From the NCBI GenBank assembly GCA_916988195.3, contig CAKASQ030000008.1, positions 18,840-82,839 of the forward strand: a DNA stretch of 64,000 bases, read 5' to 3'. Positions 51,285-60,352 of this stretch are shown in pieces. Source of the DNA: Oscillospiraceae bacterium (GTDB taxonomy: Bacteria; Bacillota; Clostridia; Oscillospirales; Oscillospiraceae). The notes below the pieces were generated by a model that ran no database searches, was not told where the DNA came from, and saw nothing but the letters and a program-made list of their open reading frames with translations. The position numbers and the translations under genes were made by a program. Each line of letters opens with the position of its first letter. Position 1 is the stretch's first letter.

Positions 51285-51917
51285 TTGCAGACCGACGAAG
51301 CCACTCTGCGCAAAACCGTCGCAAAAAACATTGCGGCCTATCGCAAGGCGCACCATGACACCCAGCTCGATCTTGCGACAAAGCTCAATTATTCCGACAA
51401 ATCCGTCTCCAAGTGGGAGCGGGGCGAGAGCCTGCCGGACGTGTATATCCTCAGCCAGATCGCCGACCTTTACGGCGTGAGCGTCAGCGCGCTCATCGGA
51501 GAAATCCAGCCGCCGAAGGAGTCGAAGCCGCACTATCATATGTTCATTCTGCTGCTGTCGCTGGCGCTGACGATGGCGGTCGCGACGCTCCTTTTCAGCA
51601 TGTTTATGATCTGCAAGGTTCCGTATCCGGCGTGGATGTTCTTTGTCTACGCGCTGCCGGTCTGCTCGATCATCTGTATCGTCTTTACGAGCCTCTGGTG
51701 GGGCATTTTGTGGCAGGGCGTGTCCGTGTCGGCGCTTATCTGGACCTTAGGCCTCAGCCTGTATCTTTCCTTTGAACTCGAAAACGTGTCGCTCATCTTC
51801 CTTGTCTGCGCGGCTTTGCAGGTGCTGACGGTTCTCTGGGAGATATTCCGCAAGTTCCTGCTCAAGAGCAAGGGCCTGCCGGACGGGGAGACCATGCCGG
51901 TCAACCGAAGCGAATGA
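51285..51917 (+). CDS. Membrane-anchored XRE-family HTH regulator
   Basis: 210 residues from a TTG after CAGGAGGTG. Residues 10-68 form a Cro/CI helix-turn-helix (LDLATKLNYSDKSVSKWERGES, IADLYGVSVSALIG). Four hydrophobic helices follow between residues 83 and 195 with short loops. The DNA-binding part plus membrane bundle suggests a sensor that reads a membrane or envelope state. Target is unknown. Its 3' end overlaps the convergent peptidase gene by 17 nt. Confidence 0.9.
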   Translation: MQTDEATLRKTVAKNIAAYRKAHHDTQLDLATKLNYSDKSVSKWERGESLPDVYILSQIADLYGVSVSALIGEIQPPKESKPHYHMFILLLSLALTMAVATLLFSMFMICKVPYPAWMFFVYALPVCSIICIVFTSLWWGILWQGVSVSALIWTLGLSLYLSFELENVSLIFLVCAALQVLTVLWEIFRKFLLKSKGLPDGETMPVNRSE

Positions 51918-52926
51918 CCTGCGCATCCGCGTCCACATGGGCGGGAACGCCGAAGGGCAGGATGCAGCGCGGCTGTGCGTGACCGACGTTTATATTGCAC
52001 AAAATCGGAAGCTCTTTGTTGGCAATGATGCTGACAAGGAGCTTTTTGTATTCCGCGTGGTACATGTCGTCCATCGGTTTTCCGACGAGAACGCCGGAGA
52101 CCGCGTCAAACACGCCGGTTTCCTGGAGGGTTTCGAGCGCCTTTTTGTAAGTCTCGGGCGGCATATACTCCTCGCAGGACTCCATCAGCAGAATTTTGCC
52201 GCGCCAGTCATCCATCGAGGGGAACAGGCCGTAGTTCCGGCAGACCTCGGGCATGTCCCCGTACCGCCAGCCGGAGAACATCTCGTACATCGAGTCGATG
52301 CAGCCGCCTAAGATTTCGCCTTCGAACTGCGCCGGGCCTTGCAGCAGCTCGAAGCCGCTGTTCTTGTGCGCGGGAAGCTCGGTGCCGAGCGCTTCCGGGG
52401 AAAAGTCCGTGCGGCTATTATACCAGAGTTCGCTCGGTCGCACCTCCCGGATGGTTCCGGTTTTTAAGAATTCCTCAAAATACCGCTTTGTGTAGGGAAG
52501 CATCGCAGGCGCAAGCTCGCACACATCGGGCAAAAACGCCTGCCCATAAAACGTGGGGAGGCCGACCTTGTGGAGCATGAAATGGTTGAGCGTCGTGTCG
52601 GAAAAGCCGAGGAACGGCTTTTTTGTCACGGCGTTTTTGAGCTCGTCGTTGGAGAAAAGATATGGGGCGAGCCGGTACGTGTCGTCTCCGCCGATGGCGC
52701 AGAGAATTGCGTCGATCTCCGGGTCGCGGAACGCGTCCAGCAAGTCTTGCGCGCGGTGCTCGGGGTGCGCGGCGAGTGATTCCAGACCGTCCAGCGCGTG
52801 GGGCAGGAACTTCACGCGAACGCCGAAGTCCTTCAGTCGGCCTAGTCCGAGGTCCAGCTCATGGTGGAGAAAGTCTTCTCCGAGAATGCCGCGCGAGAGG
52901 CTGACAATGCCGATGGTTTGTATCAT
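51901..52926 (-). CDS. S66-family LD-carboxypeptidase / MccF-like peptidase
   Basis: 341 residues, cytoplasmic. IGIVSLSRG at the N-terminus, LCAIGGDDTYRL near residue 95 and GFSDTTLNHF near residue 125 (catalytic Ser) are visible. The Glu in FEGEILGGCIDS near residue 205 and the His in INVGHAQPR near residue 315 complete the Ser-Glu-His triad of peptidase family S66. Members trim muropeptide tetrapeptides or cleave microcin C-like acyl-AMP; which applies here is not clear from sequence. Confidence 0.9.
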   Translation of the reverse strand: MIQTIGIVSLSRGILGEDFLHHELDLGLGRLKDFGVRVKFLPHALDGLESLAAHPEHRAQDLLDAFRDPEIDAILCAIGGDDTYRLAPYLFSNDELKNAVTKKPFLGFSDTTLNHFMLHKVGLPTFYGQAFLPDVCELAPAMLPYTKRYFEEFLKTGTIREVRPSELWYNSRTDFSPEALGTELPAHKNSGFELLQGPAQFEGEILGGCIDSMYEMFSGWRYGDMPEVCRNYGLFPSMDDWRGKILLMESCEEYMPPETYKKALETLQETGVFDAVSGVLVGKPMDDMYHAEYKKLLVSIIANKELPILCNINVGHAQPRCILPFGVPAHVDADAQVIRFG

Positions 52927-52959
52927 AGAACGGCCTCCTTTTGTGCGTTTCAGTCGGTC

Positions 52960-54690
52960 TTATTTGCGAAGCTGCAAGGAAATCTCGCGGACAAGAGATT
53001 TTGGGAGCTTGACGGTTTTGCGGTCGTAGGTCACAAAGCCGTTGAGTTCGTCCTCTACGTCGCTCAGCTGCGTATACACGCAGGCGCACAGGCCCTGTTC
53101 CTTCGCGGGGATGATCTGCGTTTCATAGAGCTTGCGGAAAGCCTCGCCAAGAGACGCGCTGTCGCGAAAACCCTTGTAGCCGAAGCGCTTCTCGCCCCAC
53201 GTGTGGCCGGGGACGGCGAGGGTGTAGCCGCCGAACTCCGTGAGCGCGACGGCTCTATGAAGCTTGTCAGGCTTAAAATGATACGGGCGGAAGTAGACGT
53301 GCAGGCTCTGAAGCTTCCCAATTTTCTGATCGTGCCAGCCGCTGGCGTGGTCAATGATGCGGGTGTGATCGAGCTTTTGAATGTACGCCGCCGCGTTTGC
53401 CGCGTCGAACTGCCCCCAGCCCTCGTTGAAGGCGACCCACGCGCAGATGCACGGGCAGCTGTAGAGCTGGGCGATCATCTCGGTGAGCTCGGTGTAATAG
53501 CTCGCGCGCGCCATCGCGTCGGTGCGGGAGAACTTTTTATAGTTGTTGTCCTTATGATGAATGCCCGTGATGAGGGGCGCGGAGATGGTGAGAAGGTTAT
53601 ATTTCCCGCCGCCGTTTATCATGTCCTGCCAGACGAGCATGCCGAGGCGGTCGCAGTGATAATACCAGCGCAGAGGCTCGATCTTGATGTGCTTGCGGAG
53701 CATATTGAAGCCCATGTCCTTCATGAGCTGGATATCGAAAACCATGGCGTCGTCGCTCGGCGCAGTGTAGAGTCCGTCCGGGAAGTACCCCTGATCGAGC
53801 ACGCCGTTCTGGAAATACGGTCTGCCGTTGAGCAGCAGCCGGGGAACGCCGTCTTCGTCTTCCCCAACGCCGATTGATCGCATGGCGGCGTAGCTTGTGA
53901 CGTGGTCCTCGCCAAGCGTCACGTCTACATCGTAGAGCGTGGGCGATTCCGGCGACCAGAGACGGAGCATTTCCGGCGGAATGTCCAGCGCGCCGAAGCC
54001 TTTTTCATCCGCTATGCTTTCCGTAACCGCTTCCCCATGCAGCGAGAGCCGGACAATGGCCCCGGCGGGCGCTTTGGCCTGCACCTGATAAAGAAGCTGG
54101 TTTGTGATGAGGTCGGGCGTGTAGCGGATGGCCTTGATGTGGTTGTCCGGGACCCACTCGCACCAGACGGTCTGCCAGATGCCGCTCTGCGGGGTGTACC
54201 AGATGCCGCCGCGTTTCGAACTCTGCTTGCCGCGCGAGAGCTGGGAGGTTTCCAAATCGTCCCGCGCCTGCACGATGAGCTCGTTATCGCCCGGGCGCAG
54301 GAAGGCTGTGAGGTCGGCGGAAAAGGCCGTGTAGCCACCTATATGCTCCAAGACATACTGACCGTTGCAGAAGATTTTTGCCCGCTGGTCGCAGGATCCA
54401 ATGTGAAGAAGCAGCCGCTGCCCCGCCGCGATTGCCGGGACTGCCAGCATTCTGCGGTACCAGAGCATTTCTCCGGGATGCAGTGTCCGGTTGACCCCCG
54501 AGAGCTCCGCTTCCGGCGAAAACGGAACGAGAATCCTGCCGTCCCAGGTGTCCGGTCTCGCGTCCGTTTTCGTGATGGCATAGTCCCAGAAGCCGTTTAG
54601 ATTTTCGTAGCTGCCCCGCACCAGCTGCGGGCGCGGATATTCCTGCAATACAGATGCGGGATGTAATTGTTCTCCCCAGACAGTTTTCAA
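52960..54690 (-). CDS. Glycoside hydrolase family 2 (beta-galactosidase/beta-glucuronidase-like)
   Basis: 577 residues from a TTG after AAAAGGGAG; upstream frame is non-coding. An N-terminal sugar-binding jelly roll (about 1-175, ENLNGFWDYAI, GMLWYRR-like EMLWYRRML), an Ig-like domain, then the TIM barrel with GFNMLRKHIKIEP near residue 335, acid/base Glu in WVAFNEGWGQ near residue 421 and nucleophile Glu in VALTEFGGY near residue 484. No signal peptide, so cytoplasmic. It lacks the C-terminal domains of LacZ. Exact sugar is unknown. Confidence 0.9.
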   Translation of the reverse strand: MKTVWGEQLHPASVLQEYPRPQLVRGSYENLNGFWDYAITKTDARPDTWDGRILVPFSPEAELSGVNRTLHPGEMLWYRRMLAVPAIAAGQRLLLHIGSCDQRAKIFCNGQYVLEHIGGYTAFSADLTAFLRPGDNELIVQARDDLETSQLSRGKQSSKRGGIWYTPQSGIWQTVWCEWVPDNHIKAIRYTPDLITNQLLYQVQAKAPAGAIVRLSLHGEAVTESIADEKGFGALDIPPEMLRLWSPESPTLYDVDVTLGEDHVTSYAAMRSIGVGEDEDGVPRLLLNGRPYFQNGVLDQGYFPDGLYTAPSDDAMVFDIQLMKDMGFNMLRKHIKIEPLRWYYHCDRLGMLVWQDMINGGGKYNLLTISAPLITGIHHKDNNYKKFSRTDAMARASYYTELTEMIAQLYSCPCICAWVAFNEGWGQFDAANAAAYIQKLDHTRIIDHASGWHDQKIGKLQSLHVYFRPYHFKPDKLHRAVALTEFGGYTLAVPGHTWGEKRFGYKGFRDSASLGEAFRKLYETQIIPAKEQGLCACVYTQLSDVEDELNGFVTYDRKTVKLPKSLVREISLQLRK

Positions 54691-54742
54691 AACGATCGTC
54701 TCCCTTTTCTCATAGGCGCAAAAGTCCCCGCTTTTGTGACAG

Positions 54743-55966
54743 TTAAGTGCCGCAGTAGGTTCCGTAGAGCGCGAGATGGTCGGCGATGCAGTAGTCGCCG
54801 GTCCATGCGTGCGCCGTGACGCAGATGGCTGCGCGGCCATTTTCCATAATGCCGTAGCTCACACAGCAGTTCATGGCCTGCGCCGTGTAGCCGGTTTTGG
54901 CGGCCTGAATGTCGACGTTTCCGGTCTGCTGCGGGCGGATACGGTATAAAAAACGGTTCGTCATCGCGACACCCTCGGGGTTCTGCGTGGTCGCGGGGGA
55001 CGTGTGATTCACGGATGTGAGGACCTCCCGGCAATGGGGATTGTCAAGCGCAGCCTGCATAATGATCGCCATATCGGAGAGCGTCGTGTAGTGGTTCTCG
55101 TCGTGAAGGCCGCTGGCGTCGACAAAGTGGGTATCTTGCAGGCCCAATTCCTGCGCCTTTTCGTTCATGAGCGCTGCAAACGCCTCCTCCGAGCCCGCCG
55201 TGACGATGGCGAGAGCCTCCGTCGCCTCTGCGCCGGAGGGGAGAACCGCGCCATAGAGAAGCTCCGTCATGGAGACCGCTTCCCCATGGACAAAGCCCGC
55301 CATGCTCGCGTCGGCCAGAAACAGCGGGTCAATGATCGATTGCGTCATGGTGAACGTTTCGTCCCAGTTTTCAATGTGCTCCGCGGCCACGAGGACAGTC
55401 ATGACCTTCGTCATCGAGGCGGGGTAGATGCGCGCGTCGGCGTTTTTCTGGACCAAGACGGTGTTCGACTCCAGATCGATGAGCAGCGCGTTTTCGCTGT
55501 AGAGCTCTAAATCGAGCGTTTTTGTTGCGTCCGTTACCGAAGCGGGCGTATACGTCTTTTCGCCGGGGTCTTCCTGCGCGGGAGTTTCTTCCGGCTCGGA
55601 TTCCTCGGGCGAATCCTGCGCGGGTTCGGTTTCCGATTCGGGCAGTGTATCCGCCTCCGGTTCGGCCTCCGGCGTTTCTGGCTCTGGCTGCTCGGACGCC
55701 TGTGAGGCTGGCTCAATCAAGGGCTCCTGCGGCTGGGTCTGCGCGGTCTGATTTGTCTTTGCATCGAGGGGCTTATCGAGCGTTTGCAGCTTTGCGCGGA
55801 CAAAAAGCGCCAGCGCGGCAAGAAGCGTGATCACGAGCAGCGTGACGGCGATGGTTATGAGCGTTTTTTTCAGGCGCTGTTTCTTTCTCGCGCGCACAGC
55901 CTGCTCGTGCATCGCGCGGGTTTCCGCCATGGTCGGCAGGCGGTCGGTCGGCAGATCGTTTGGCAT
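54743..55966 (-). CDS. D-alanyl-D-alanine carboxypeptidase (S11, DacF-like)
   Basis: 407 residues after AGGAGAATCCC. A cytoplasmic basic N-terminus, one membrane helix (about 37-60) and a long Glu/Pro-rich spacer (about 75-150) place the catalytic domain outside. PASMTKVMT near residue 186 is SxxK, LPSGAEAT near residue 247 stands at the SxN position with Ala replacing Asn, and AKTGYT near residue 370 is KTG. It trims peptidoglycan stem peptides. The Ala at SxN is also seen in some Clostridia relatives as I recall, so activity is not excluded. Confidence 0.92.
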   Translation of the reverse strand: MPNDLPTDRLPTMAETRAMHEQAVRARKKQRLKKTLITIAVTLLVITLLAALALFVRAKLQTLDKPLDAKTNQTAQTQPQEPLIEPASQASEQPEPETPEAEPEADTLPESETEPAQDSPEESEPEETPAQEDPGEKTYTPASVTDATKTLDLELYSENALLIDLESNTVLVQKNADARIYPASMTKVMTVLVAAEHIENWDETFTMTQSIIDPLFLADASMAGFVHGEAVSMTELLYGAVLPSGAEATEALAIVTAGSEEAFAALMNEKAQELGLQDTHFVDASGLHDENHYTTLSDMAIIMQAALDNPHCREVLTSVNHTSPATTQNPEGVAMTNRFLYRIRPQQTGNVDIQAAKTGYTAQAMNCCVSYGIMENGRAAICVTAHAWTGDYCIADHLALYGTYCGT

Positions 55967-56171
55967 GGGATTCTCCTGCTTTTCGTTTTTTCTCATCATA
56001 CCACATTTTGAGGTCCCCGTTAAGTCCCCGGAAAAATTTAAGGAATCCTTCACTTTTTGGAAGCTCCGGGAGAGATGGGGGAAGAGCCGGTCGAGCAAAA
56101 AACGAAAACGGGGGATAGCATTTATACGGAATCTATTGTATAATGCGAAAAGAACAACAGGAGGTACCACG

Positions 56172-57044
56172 ATGAAAACCTTTCAGATTATCACCGACTC
56201 GTCCTGCGATCTGCCGCAGGAGCTGGCAGATAAGTTAGATCTTCAGGTGCTGCCGCTGCACTTTACCATCGGCGGCCAGACATACGCCAATTATTTAGAT
56301 GGCCGCGAAATCGGCTTCCACGACTTTTTTGAGCGCATCCGGCAGGGAGAAGAAGCGTCCACCAGCGCCGTCAACCCCGAAAGCTTCCGCGAGGCGATGG
56401 AAAAGACCTTGCAGCAGGGGCTCGACATTCTCTTCATCGGCTTCTCCTCGGGCCTCAGCACGACCTACCAGTCCGGCTGCATTGCCGCCGACGATCTGCG
56501 CGAAGAATATCCCGAGCGCAAGATCCTGACCGTCGACAGCCTGTGTGCGTCGCTTGGTCAGGGGCTCTATGTCTACCTCGGCGCGCTCGAGCAGCAGGCG
56601 GGCAAGACGATCGAGCAGGTGCGCGACTACTTAGAGGAGATCAAGCTGCATCTTTGCCACTGGTTCACGGTGGACGATCTGATGTACTTAAAGCGCGGCG
56701 GCAGAATTTCTGCAACGACGGCGGTTTTGGGTACGGTCATGCAGATCAAGCCCGTCATGCACATGGATAACGACGGTCATCTCGCGAACGTCACGAAGGC
56801 CAGAGGCCGCAAAGCCTCCCTCATTGCTCTTGCCGAAAAGGCGCTTACGACCTCGACCGACCTTCCCTCGCAGACGATGTTCATCTGCCACGGCGACTGC
56901 TATGACGACGCAAAATTCGTCGCCGACTACATCCGCGAGCGCTCGGCGATTCAGGATATCATCATCAACTACGTCGGCCCCGTCATCGGCTCTCATACCG
57001 GCCCCGGCGTGGTCTCCGTCTTCTTCCTTGGCACAGAACGATAG
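56172..57044 (+). CDS. DegV family fatty-acid-binding protein
   Basis: 290 residues after AGGAGGTACCACG. ITDSSCDLP near residue 6, TSAVNPESF near residue 66, GFSSGLSTTYQS near residue 92, and YLKRGGRIS near residue 172 are the DegV/FakB signatures; FakB-type proteins present fatty acids to the FakA kinase. No fakA is adjacent. A TATAAT-type -10 lies 20-30 nt upstream. Confidence 0.94.
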   Translation: MKTFQIITDSSCDLPQELADKLDLQVLPLHFTIGGQTYANYLDGREIGFHDFFERIRQGEEASTSAVNPESFREAMEKTLQQGLDILFIGFSSGLSTTYQSGCIAADDLREEYPERKILTVDSLCASLGQGLYVYLGALEQQAGKTIEQVRDYLEEIKLHLCHWFTVDDLMYLKRGGRISATTAVLGTVMQIKPVMHMDNDGHLANVTKARGRKASLIALAEKALTTSTDLPSQTMFICHGDCYDDAKFVADYIRERSAIQDIIINYVGPVIGSHTGPGVVSVFFLGTER

Positions 57045-57050
57045 AACAAG

Positions 57051-57084
57051 CCCGCGCCGGAAGCAGGATTCCGACGCGGGTTTT
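57051..57084 (+). terminator. Terminator of degV
   Basis: CCCGCGCCGGAA pairs with TTCCGACGCGGG (one mismatch), followed by TTTT. Confidence 0.88.
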
Positions 57085-57122
57085 GATTAAGGGTAAGTGG
57101 ACGTAAAATGCCGCAGTTTTGC

Positions 57123-57227
57123 GTAGGGGACGATGCCCACATCGTCCCGGCAAATATGACCGATTTTTCGAAAATTTTCGGCGAATTCGTTGGTGCCCAA
57201 TGGGGAGATGTGGGCATCGCCCCCTAC
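57123..57227. repeat. ~105-bp palindromic element, copy 4
   Basis: Ends GTAGGGG and CCCCCTAC. Arms are GGGACGATG..CATCGTCCC and GGGGAGATG..CATCGCCCC, and the centre holds TTTTCGGCGAATTCG. CGAACCTCCCGG follows it, as it follows copy 1. Confidence 0.8.
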
Positions 57228-57254
57228 GAACCTCCCGGAAGTGCCCAAAAGTTT

Positions 57255-57359
57255 GTAGGGGAGGACGCCTCTGTCCGCCCTGAGGAATCACCGATTTCGC
57301 CGCAGGTTTTCGCGTTTCGGATGTGTGGTTTGCGGGGCGACAGAGTCGTCGCCCCCTAC
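57255..57359. repeat. ~105-bp palindromic element, copy 5
   Basis: Ends GTAGGGG and CCCCCTAC. Left arm GGGAGGAC..GTCCGCCC resembles copy 1, and right arm GGGGCGAC..GTCGCCCC. It lies 27 nt from copy 4, forming a tandem pair in the 361-nt gap between degV and the DUF606 genes. Confidence 0.8.
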
Positions 57360-57405
57360 GGAGAAAACGAAGGCCAGGCATTGCCGAAAGAAGAATACCA
57401 GAGCG

Positions 57406-57855
57406 TCAGTCAGCGGCCTTTCCGGCAGTCTTCATTTTCTCGATCCAGGTGATGCCGAGCAGGATCAGGAGAATTCCGATCACGCGCTGCCAGCTGAAAA
57501 GCCCGTAGAACACGTAGTCCAGCACGAGCGCCATGCCGAGGTTGCCGACGAGCGCCACAATGGACGAGACGAGCACGTGCGTGTGGAGCGTTCCCACGAT
57601 GATGAGGACCATCGCCACGAGCCCGCAGATTGCGCCAAGATATGCCCATGCGGGGACGGAAAAGACATGCGCCGGGGCGAGCTCCGAGGGGTCGGACGTC
57701 ATGAACACGAGCGCGAGGGATAAAAAAGTCGCCTCTAAGTAGTTGATGAGCGAGCCCTTCGCCGCGCCGAAGCACTGACCGGCCTTGACGTTTGTCATTT
57801 TATTGACGGAGTTCATAAAGCCGTTTACAAACGACGTCAGATAGTAAAGAAACAT
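57406..57855 (-). CDS. DMT-superfamily DUF606 (YdcZ-like) half-transporter A
   Basis: 149 residues with four to five hydrophobic helices. NGFMNSVNKMTNVKAGQCFGAAKGSLINY near the N-terminus and LVGNLGMALVLDYVFYG later are typical DUF606 signatures. Paired DUF606 proteins form a small transporter of unknown substrate. It starts 13 nt after its partner. Confidence 0.88.
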   Translation of the reverse strand: MFLYYLTSFVNGFMNSVNKMTNVKAGQCFGAAKGSLINYLEATFLSLALVFMTSDPSELAPAHVFSVPAWAYLGAICGLVAMVLIIVGTLHTHVLVSSIVALVGNLGMALVLDYVFYGLFSWQRVIGILLILLGITWIEKMKTAGKAAD

Positions 57856-57868
57856 CCTGCACCCCTCC

Positions 57869-58297
57869 TCAGCCCGTCACCACGAGCGCCACGCCCGCGG
57901 CCAACAGCACATAGCCCGGAATCTGCTTCACATTGAATTTCTGTACCGGCATGCCAAAAAAGCCGAACTGGTCGATGAGCTGCGAGGAGATGATCTGCCC
58001 CGCCGTCGAAATCGCGAGAAAGACGCTCGCGCCGACCCGCAGCGTGCACCAGCTCGTGGACGCGACGATCGCGATGCCGAGCGCGCCGACGAGATACACG
58101 TACCAGGGCGCGCCTTTGAAGCCAAGCGGCGTTTTCTTTGCCAGAAGGTAGGCAAGCAGCAAAATGAGCGCGATACCGTGCACAAAAAAGCAGATGGCGA
58201 ACGGGGAATAATAGTTTCCGAGCTGGCCGTTGAGCGAGACCATCACGCCCTGCAGCGCGCCCGCCAGAAGCAGCAGAAGGTAGTATAGCATAGACAT
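57869..58297 (-). CDS. DMT-superfamily DUF606 (YdcZ-like) half-transporter B
   Basis: 142 residues, five hydrophobic helices. GALQGVMVSLNGQLGNYYSPF is the first-helix signature and STAGQIISSQLIDQFGFFG the central one. It is homologous in layout to the adjacent protein, so the two likely form a heterodimer. An internal ATG at residue 3 is an alternative start. Confidence 0.88.
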   Translation of the reverse strand: MSMLYYLLLLLAGALQGVMVSLNGQLGNYYSPFAICFFVHGIALILLLAYLLAKKTPLGFKGAPWYVYLVGALGIAIVASTSWCTLRVGASVFLAISTAGQIISSQLIDQFGFFGMPVQKFNVKQIPGYVLLAAGVALVVTG

Positions 58298-58380
58298 TCT
58301 TCTCTCTTTGAAATTCTGACGCTATTATAGCGGAAGGTTCTGTAAAACGCAACCTGCACGCGAAAAATGCCCGAAAATCA

Positions 58381-58405
58381 AGGACTCTACTGTGCGTAGA
58401 GTCCC
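58381..58405. terminator. Hairpin between divergent DUF606 and SGNH genes
   Basis: GGACTCTAC pairs with GTAGAGTCC around TGTGC. No gene ends here, so it may be a relic or a regulatory structure rather than a terminator. Confidence 0.45.
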
Positions 58406-58525
58406 ATTTCTATTCTCAGAAGAGCGTATCTCCCGGCAAAGGGGAGCGGCTTTTCGCGGCTTCGGGTGACTTTTTGCTGCGGCTGCCGTAAACTTGACGG
58501 CAGAAACACACAGGAGGCTTTACCG

Positions 58526-59194
58526 ATGGCGGAAGGAAAACGGCTCGTGATTTTCGGCGACTCGATTGCCAAGGGCGTAACGTATCAGGACGGGCGGTAC
58601 CATCTTTGCAGCGAACACAATTTTGACGCGCTTGCGCAGAAGGGGATCGTGGTTTCCAATTTTGCGAAGATGGGCGCTTGCAGCGACACCGTGCTCGCGA
58701 TTGCGAAAAAGCGGCTGGACGCGTGCGAGGGCGCGCAGGTTATTTTGTCCTTCGGCGGCAACGACTGCGATTTTGACTGGCAGGCCGTATCCGACCATCC
58801 CGAAGAGGCGCACCTTCCCAAAATCGCAGCGGAGACGTTCGCGGAAAATTACCGCGCGCTCGTGAAGCTTCTCCGGCAGGCCGGCAGCAGCGTCTGGATG
58901 ACGTCGCTCGTGCCGCTGGAGGCCCACCGGTTTCTGGACCACGTGTCACAGGGCAGGAGCAAGGAAAATATCCTCTCGTGGCTCGGGGACGCGGACCGGA
59001 TTTTCAGATGGCAGGAGTATTATAATGACCTCGTCTGCCGCCTTGCGCGCGAGCTTTCCTGCCCGCTTCTGGAGCTCCGGCCGGAATTTCTCAAGGATCC
59101 GGCGTTCCCGTCGCTCATTTCAAACGACGGCATTCACCCCACGCAAAAAGGGCACGATCTGGTGCATCGGTGCGTGGAAGAAGTATTCTCCTAA
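58526..59194 (+). CDS. SGNH/GDSL hydrolase
   Basis: 222 residues after AGGAGGCTTTACCG. Block I is IFGDSIAKG (Ser near residue 13), the block II Gly lies in MGACSD near residue 55, FGGNDCDFD near residue 79 is block III, and SNDGIHPTQKG near residue 200 supplies Asp and His. All four SGNH residues are visible. It is cytoplasmic, an esterase or deacylase of unknown substrate. Its end overlaps the convergent MBL gene by 4 nt. Confidence 0.92.
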   Translation: MAEGKRLVIFGDSIAKGVTYQDGRYHLCSEHNFDALAQKGIVVSNFAKMGACSDTVLAIAKKRLDACEGAQVILSFGGNDCDFDWQAVSDHPEEAHLPKIAAETFAENYRALVKLLRQAGSSVWMTSLVPLEAHRFLDHVSQGRSKENILSWLGDADRIFRWQEYYNDLVCRLARELSCPLLELRPEFLKDPAFPSLISNDGIHPTQKGHDLVHRCVEEVFS

Positions 59195-60285
59195 TCTCCG
59201 AGGCAGCCTGCGTGTTTGCGGTACCCGGCGGCGACGGCCTCCTCGAGCGTTTCAAAATAGACGCGGTTGGTTTCGCCCGGCAGCTTGCCGCAGGTTGCGA
59301 GATGGACAACCTTGGACGACGCGTTTCCGACATAATCGTAATGATCTGCCGTCTGGGAGGGTTCCTCCCGGGCGGCGGTTTCTGTTTCCCACGTGATCGT
59401 GACAGTTTTCCCGTCGGAACTGGCCACGATCTCGCCGAGCAGGTCCGTCCGGTAGACCGGGATATGGAGGGCGGATAGGCGGTTGAGCGTGGCCTCGGTT
59501 GGGTGGCCATAGTCGTTATCGGCGCCCACGCTGATGACGGCGTACTGGGGATTCACAGCCTCTAAAAATTCGGACGACGAGCTGCCCGCGCTTCCGTGGT
59601 GCGCGACCTTGAGAACGGTTGCGGACACGTCGACGTTTGCAGCCAACATATCGTCCTCCGCCTCAAAACCCATGTCGCCGGTAAACAAAACGCTCGTTTC
59701 GCCGTATCGGACGCGCGCGACGAGGCTTCCTTCATTGGGGTCGTCGCCGTAATCCTGCACGGGGCCTAAGAATTCGACGCTTGCGCCGCCGAAGGAAAAG
59801 CTGTCGCCGGGACTCGGGATGGTGACGCAGACGCCCTGCTCGTCCGCATATTTGATGACGTCGGAAAATGCCTTCGTGTGCCAGCTGTCTACTGAGCAGT
59901 AGAACGCGTCCGTTTCCGTTCCGGCCAGAACCGCCGCGAGACCGCCGCAGTGGTCCTCGTCCGGGTGCGAGCAGATGACGGCTTCAAGATGCGTGACATT
60001 CAGCTCCTTGAGACGGGAGATGAGCTTCTGGTTGTTTTTGACCTTGCCGCCGTCAATGAGCATCGTTTCCTCGCCGCAGAACAAAAGCGCGCTGTCGCCC
60101 TGCCCGATATCGAGAAAGTGCACCTCCAGCGAGCCGTCGGGGGCAGACGAAGCAGCGCTTTCGGCGGGCGCGTGGGCAGGCTGACTTTCCAGATACAGGC
60201 TGCCGAAGAAGACGAGCAGGCAAAAGACAACGATCAGGACAGACAGAAGCGGGGACGCTTTTTTCGCAGCGCGGCGTTTTTTCAT
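59191..60285 (-). CDS. Secreted ComEC-like metallo-beta-lactamase protein with Ada-type C-terminal motif
   Basis: 364 residues. A signal anchor (residues 15-33) precedes the MBL domain: FLDIGQGDSALL near residue 57, SHPDEDHCGG near residue 105 (HxxxDH metal site), FTGDMGFEAE near residue 200 and KVAHHGSAGSS near residue 225. The set matches the C-terminal domain of ComEC/Rec2 nucleases without its channel. Residues 320-362 (YVGNASSKVVHLATC..., ending KHAGC) resemble the Ada zinc-binding repeat found after extracellular nucleases. It is likely a secreted nuclease or phosphodiesterase. Confidence 0.88.
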   Translation of the reverse strand: MKKRRAAKKASPLLSVLIVVFCLLVFFGSLYLESQPAHAPAESAASSAPDGSLEVHFLDIGQGDSALLFCGEETMLIDGGKVKNNQKLISRLKELNVTHLEAVICSHPDEDHCGGLAAVLAGTETDAFYCSVDSWHTKAFSDVIKYADEQGVCVTIPSPGDSFSFGGASVEFLGPVQDYGDDPNEGSLVARVRYGETSVLFTGDMGFEAEDDMLAANVDVSATVLKVAHHGSAGSSSSEFLEAVNPQYAVISVGADNDYGHPTEATLNRLSALHIPVYRTDLLGEIVASSDGKTVTITWETETAAREEPSQTADHYDYVGNASSKVVHLATCGKLPGETNRVYFETLEEAVAAGYRKHAGCLGD

Positions 60286-60352
60286 GGCAAGGCCTCCAAA
60301 GATCGGATGGTTCCGGCGTTTTTCTCTATTTTATCGGAAATCCGCAAAGCAT

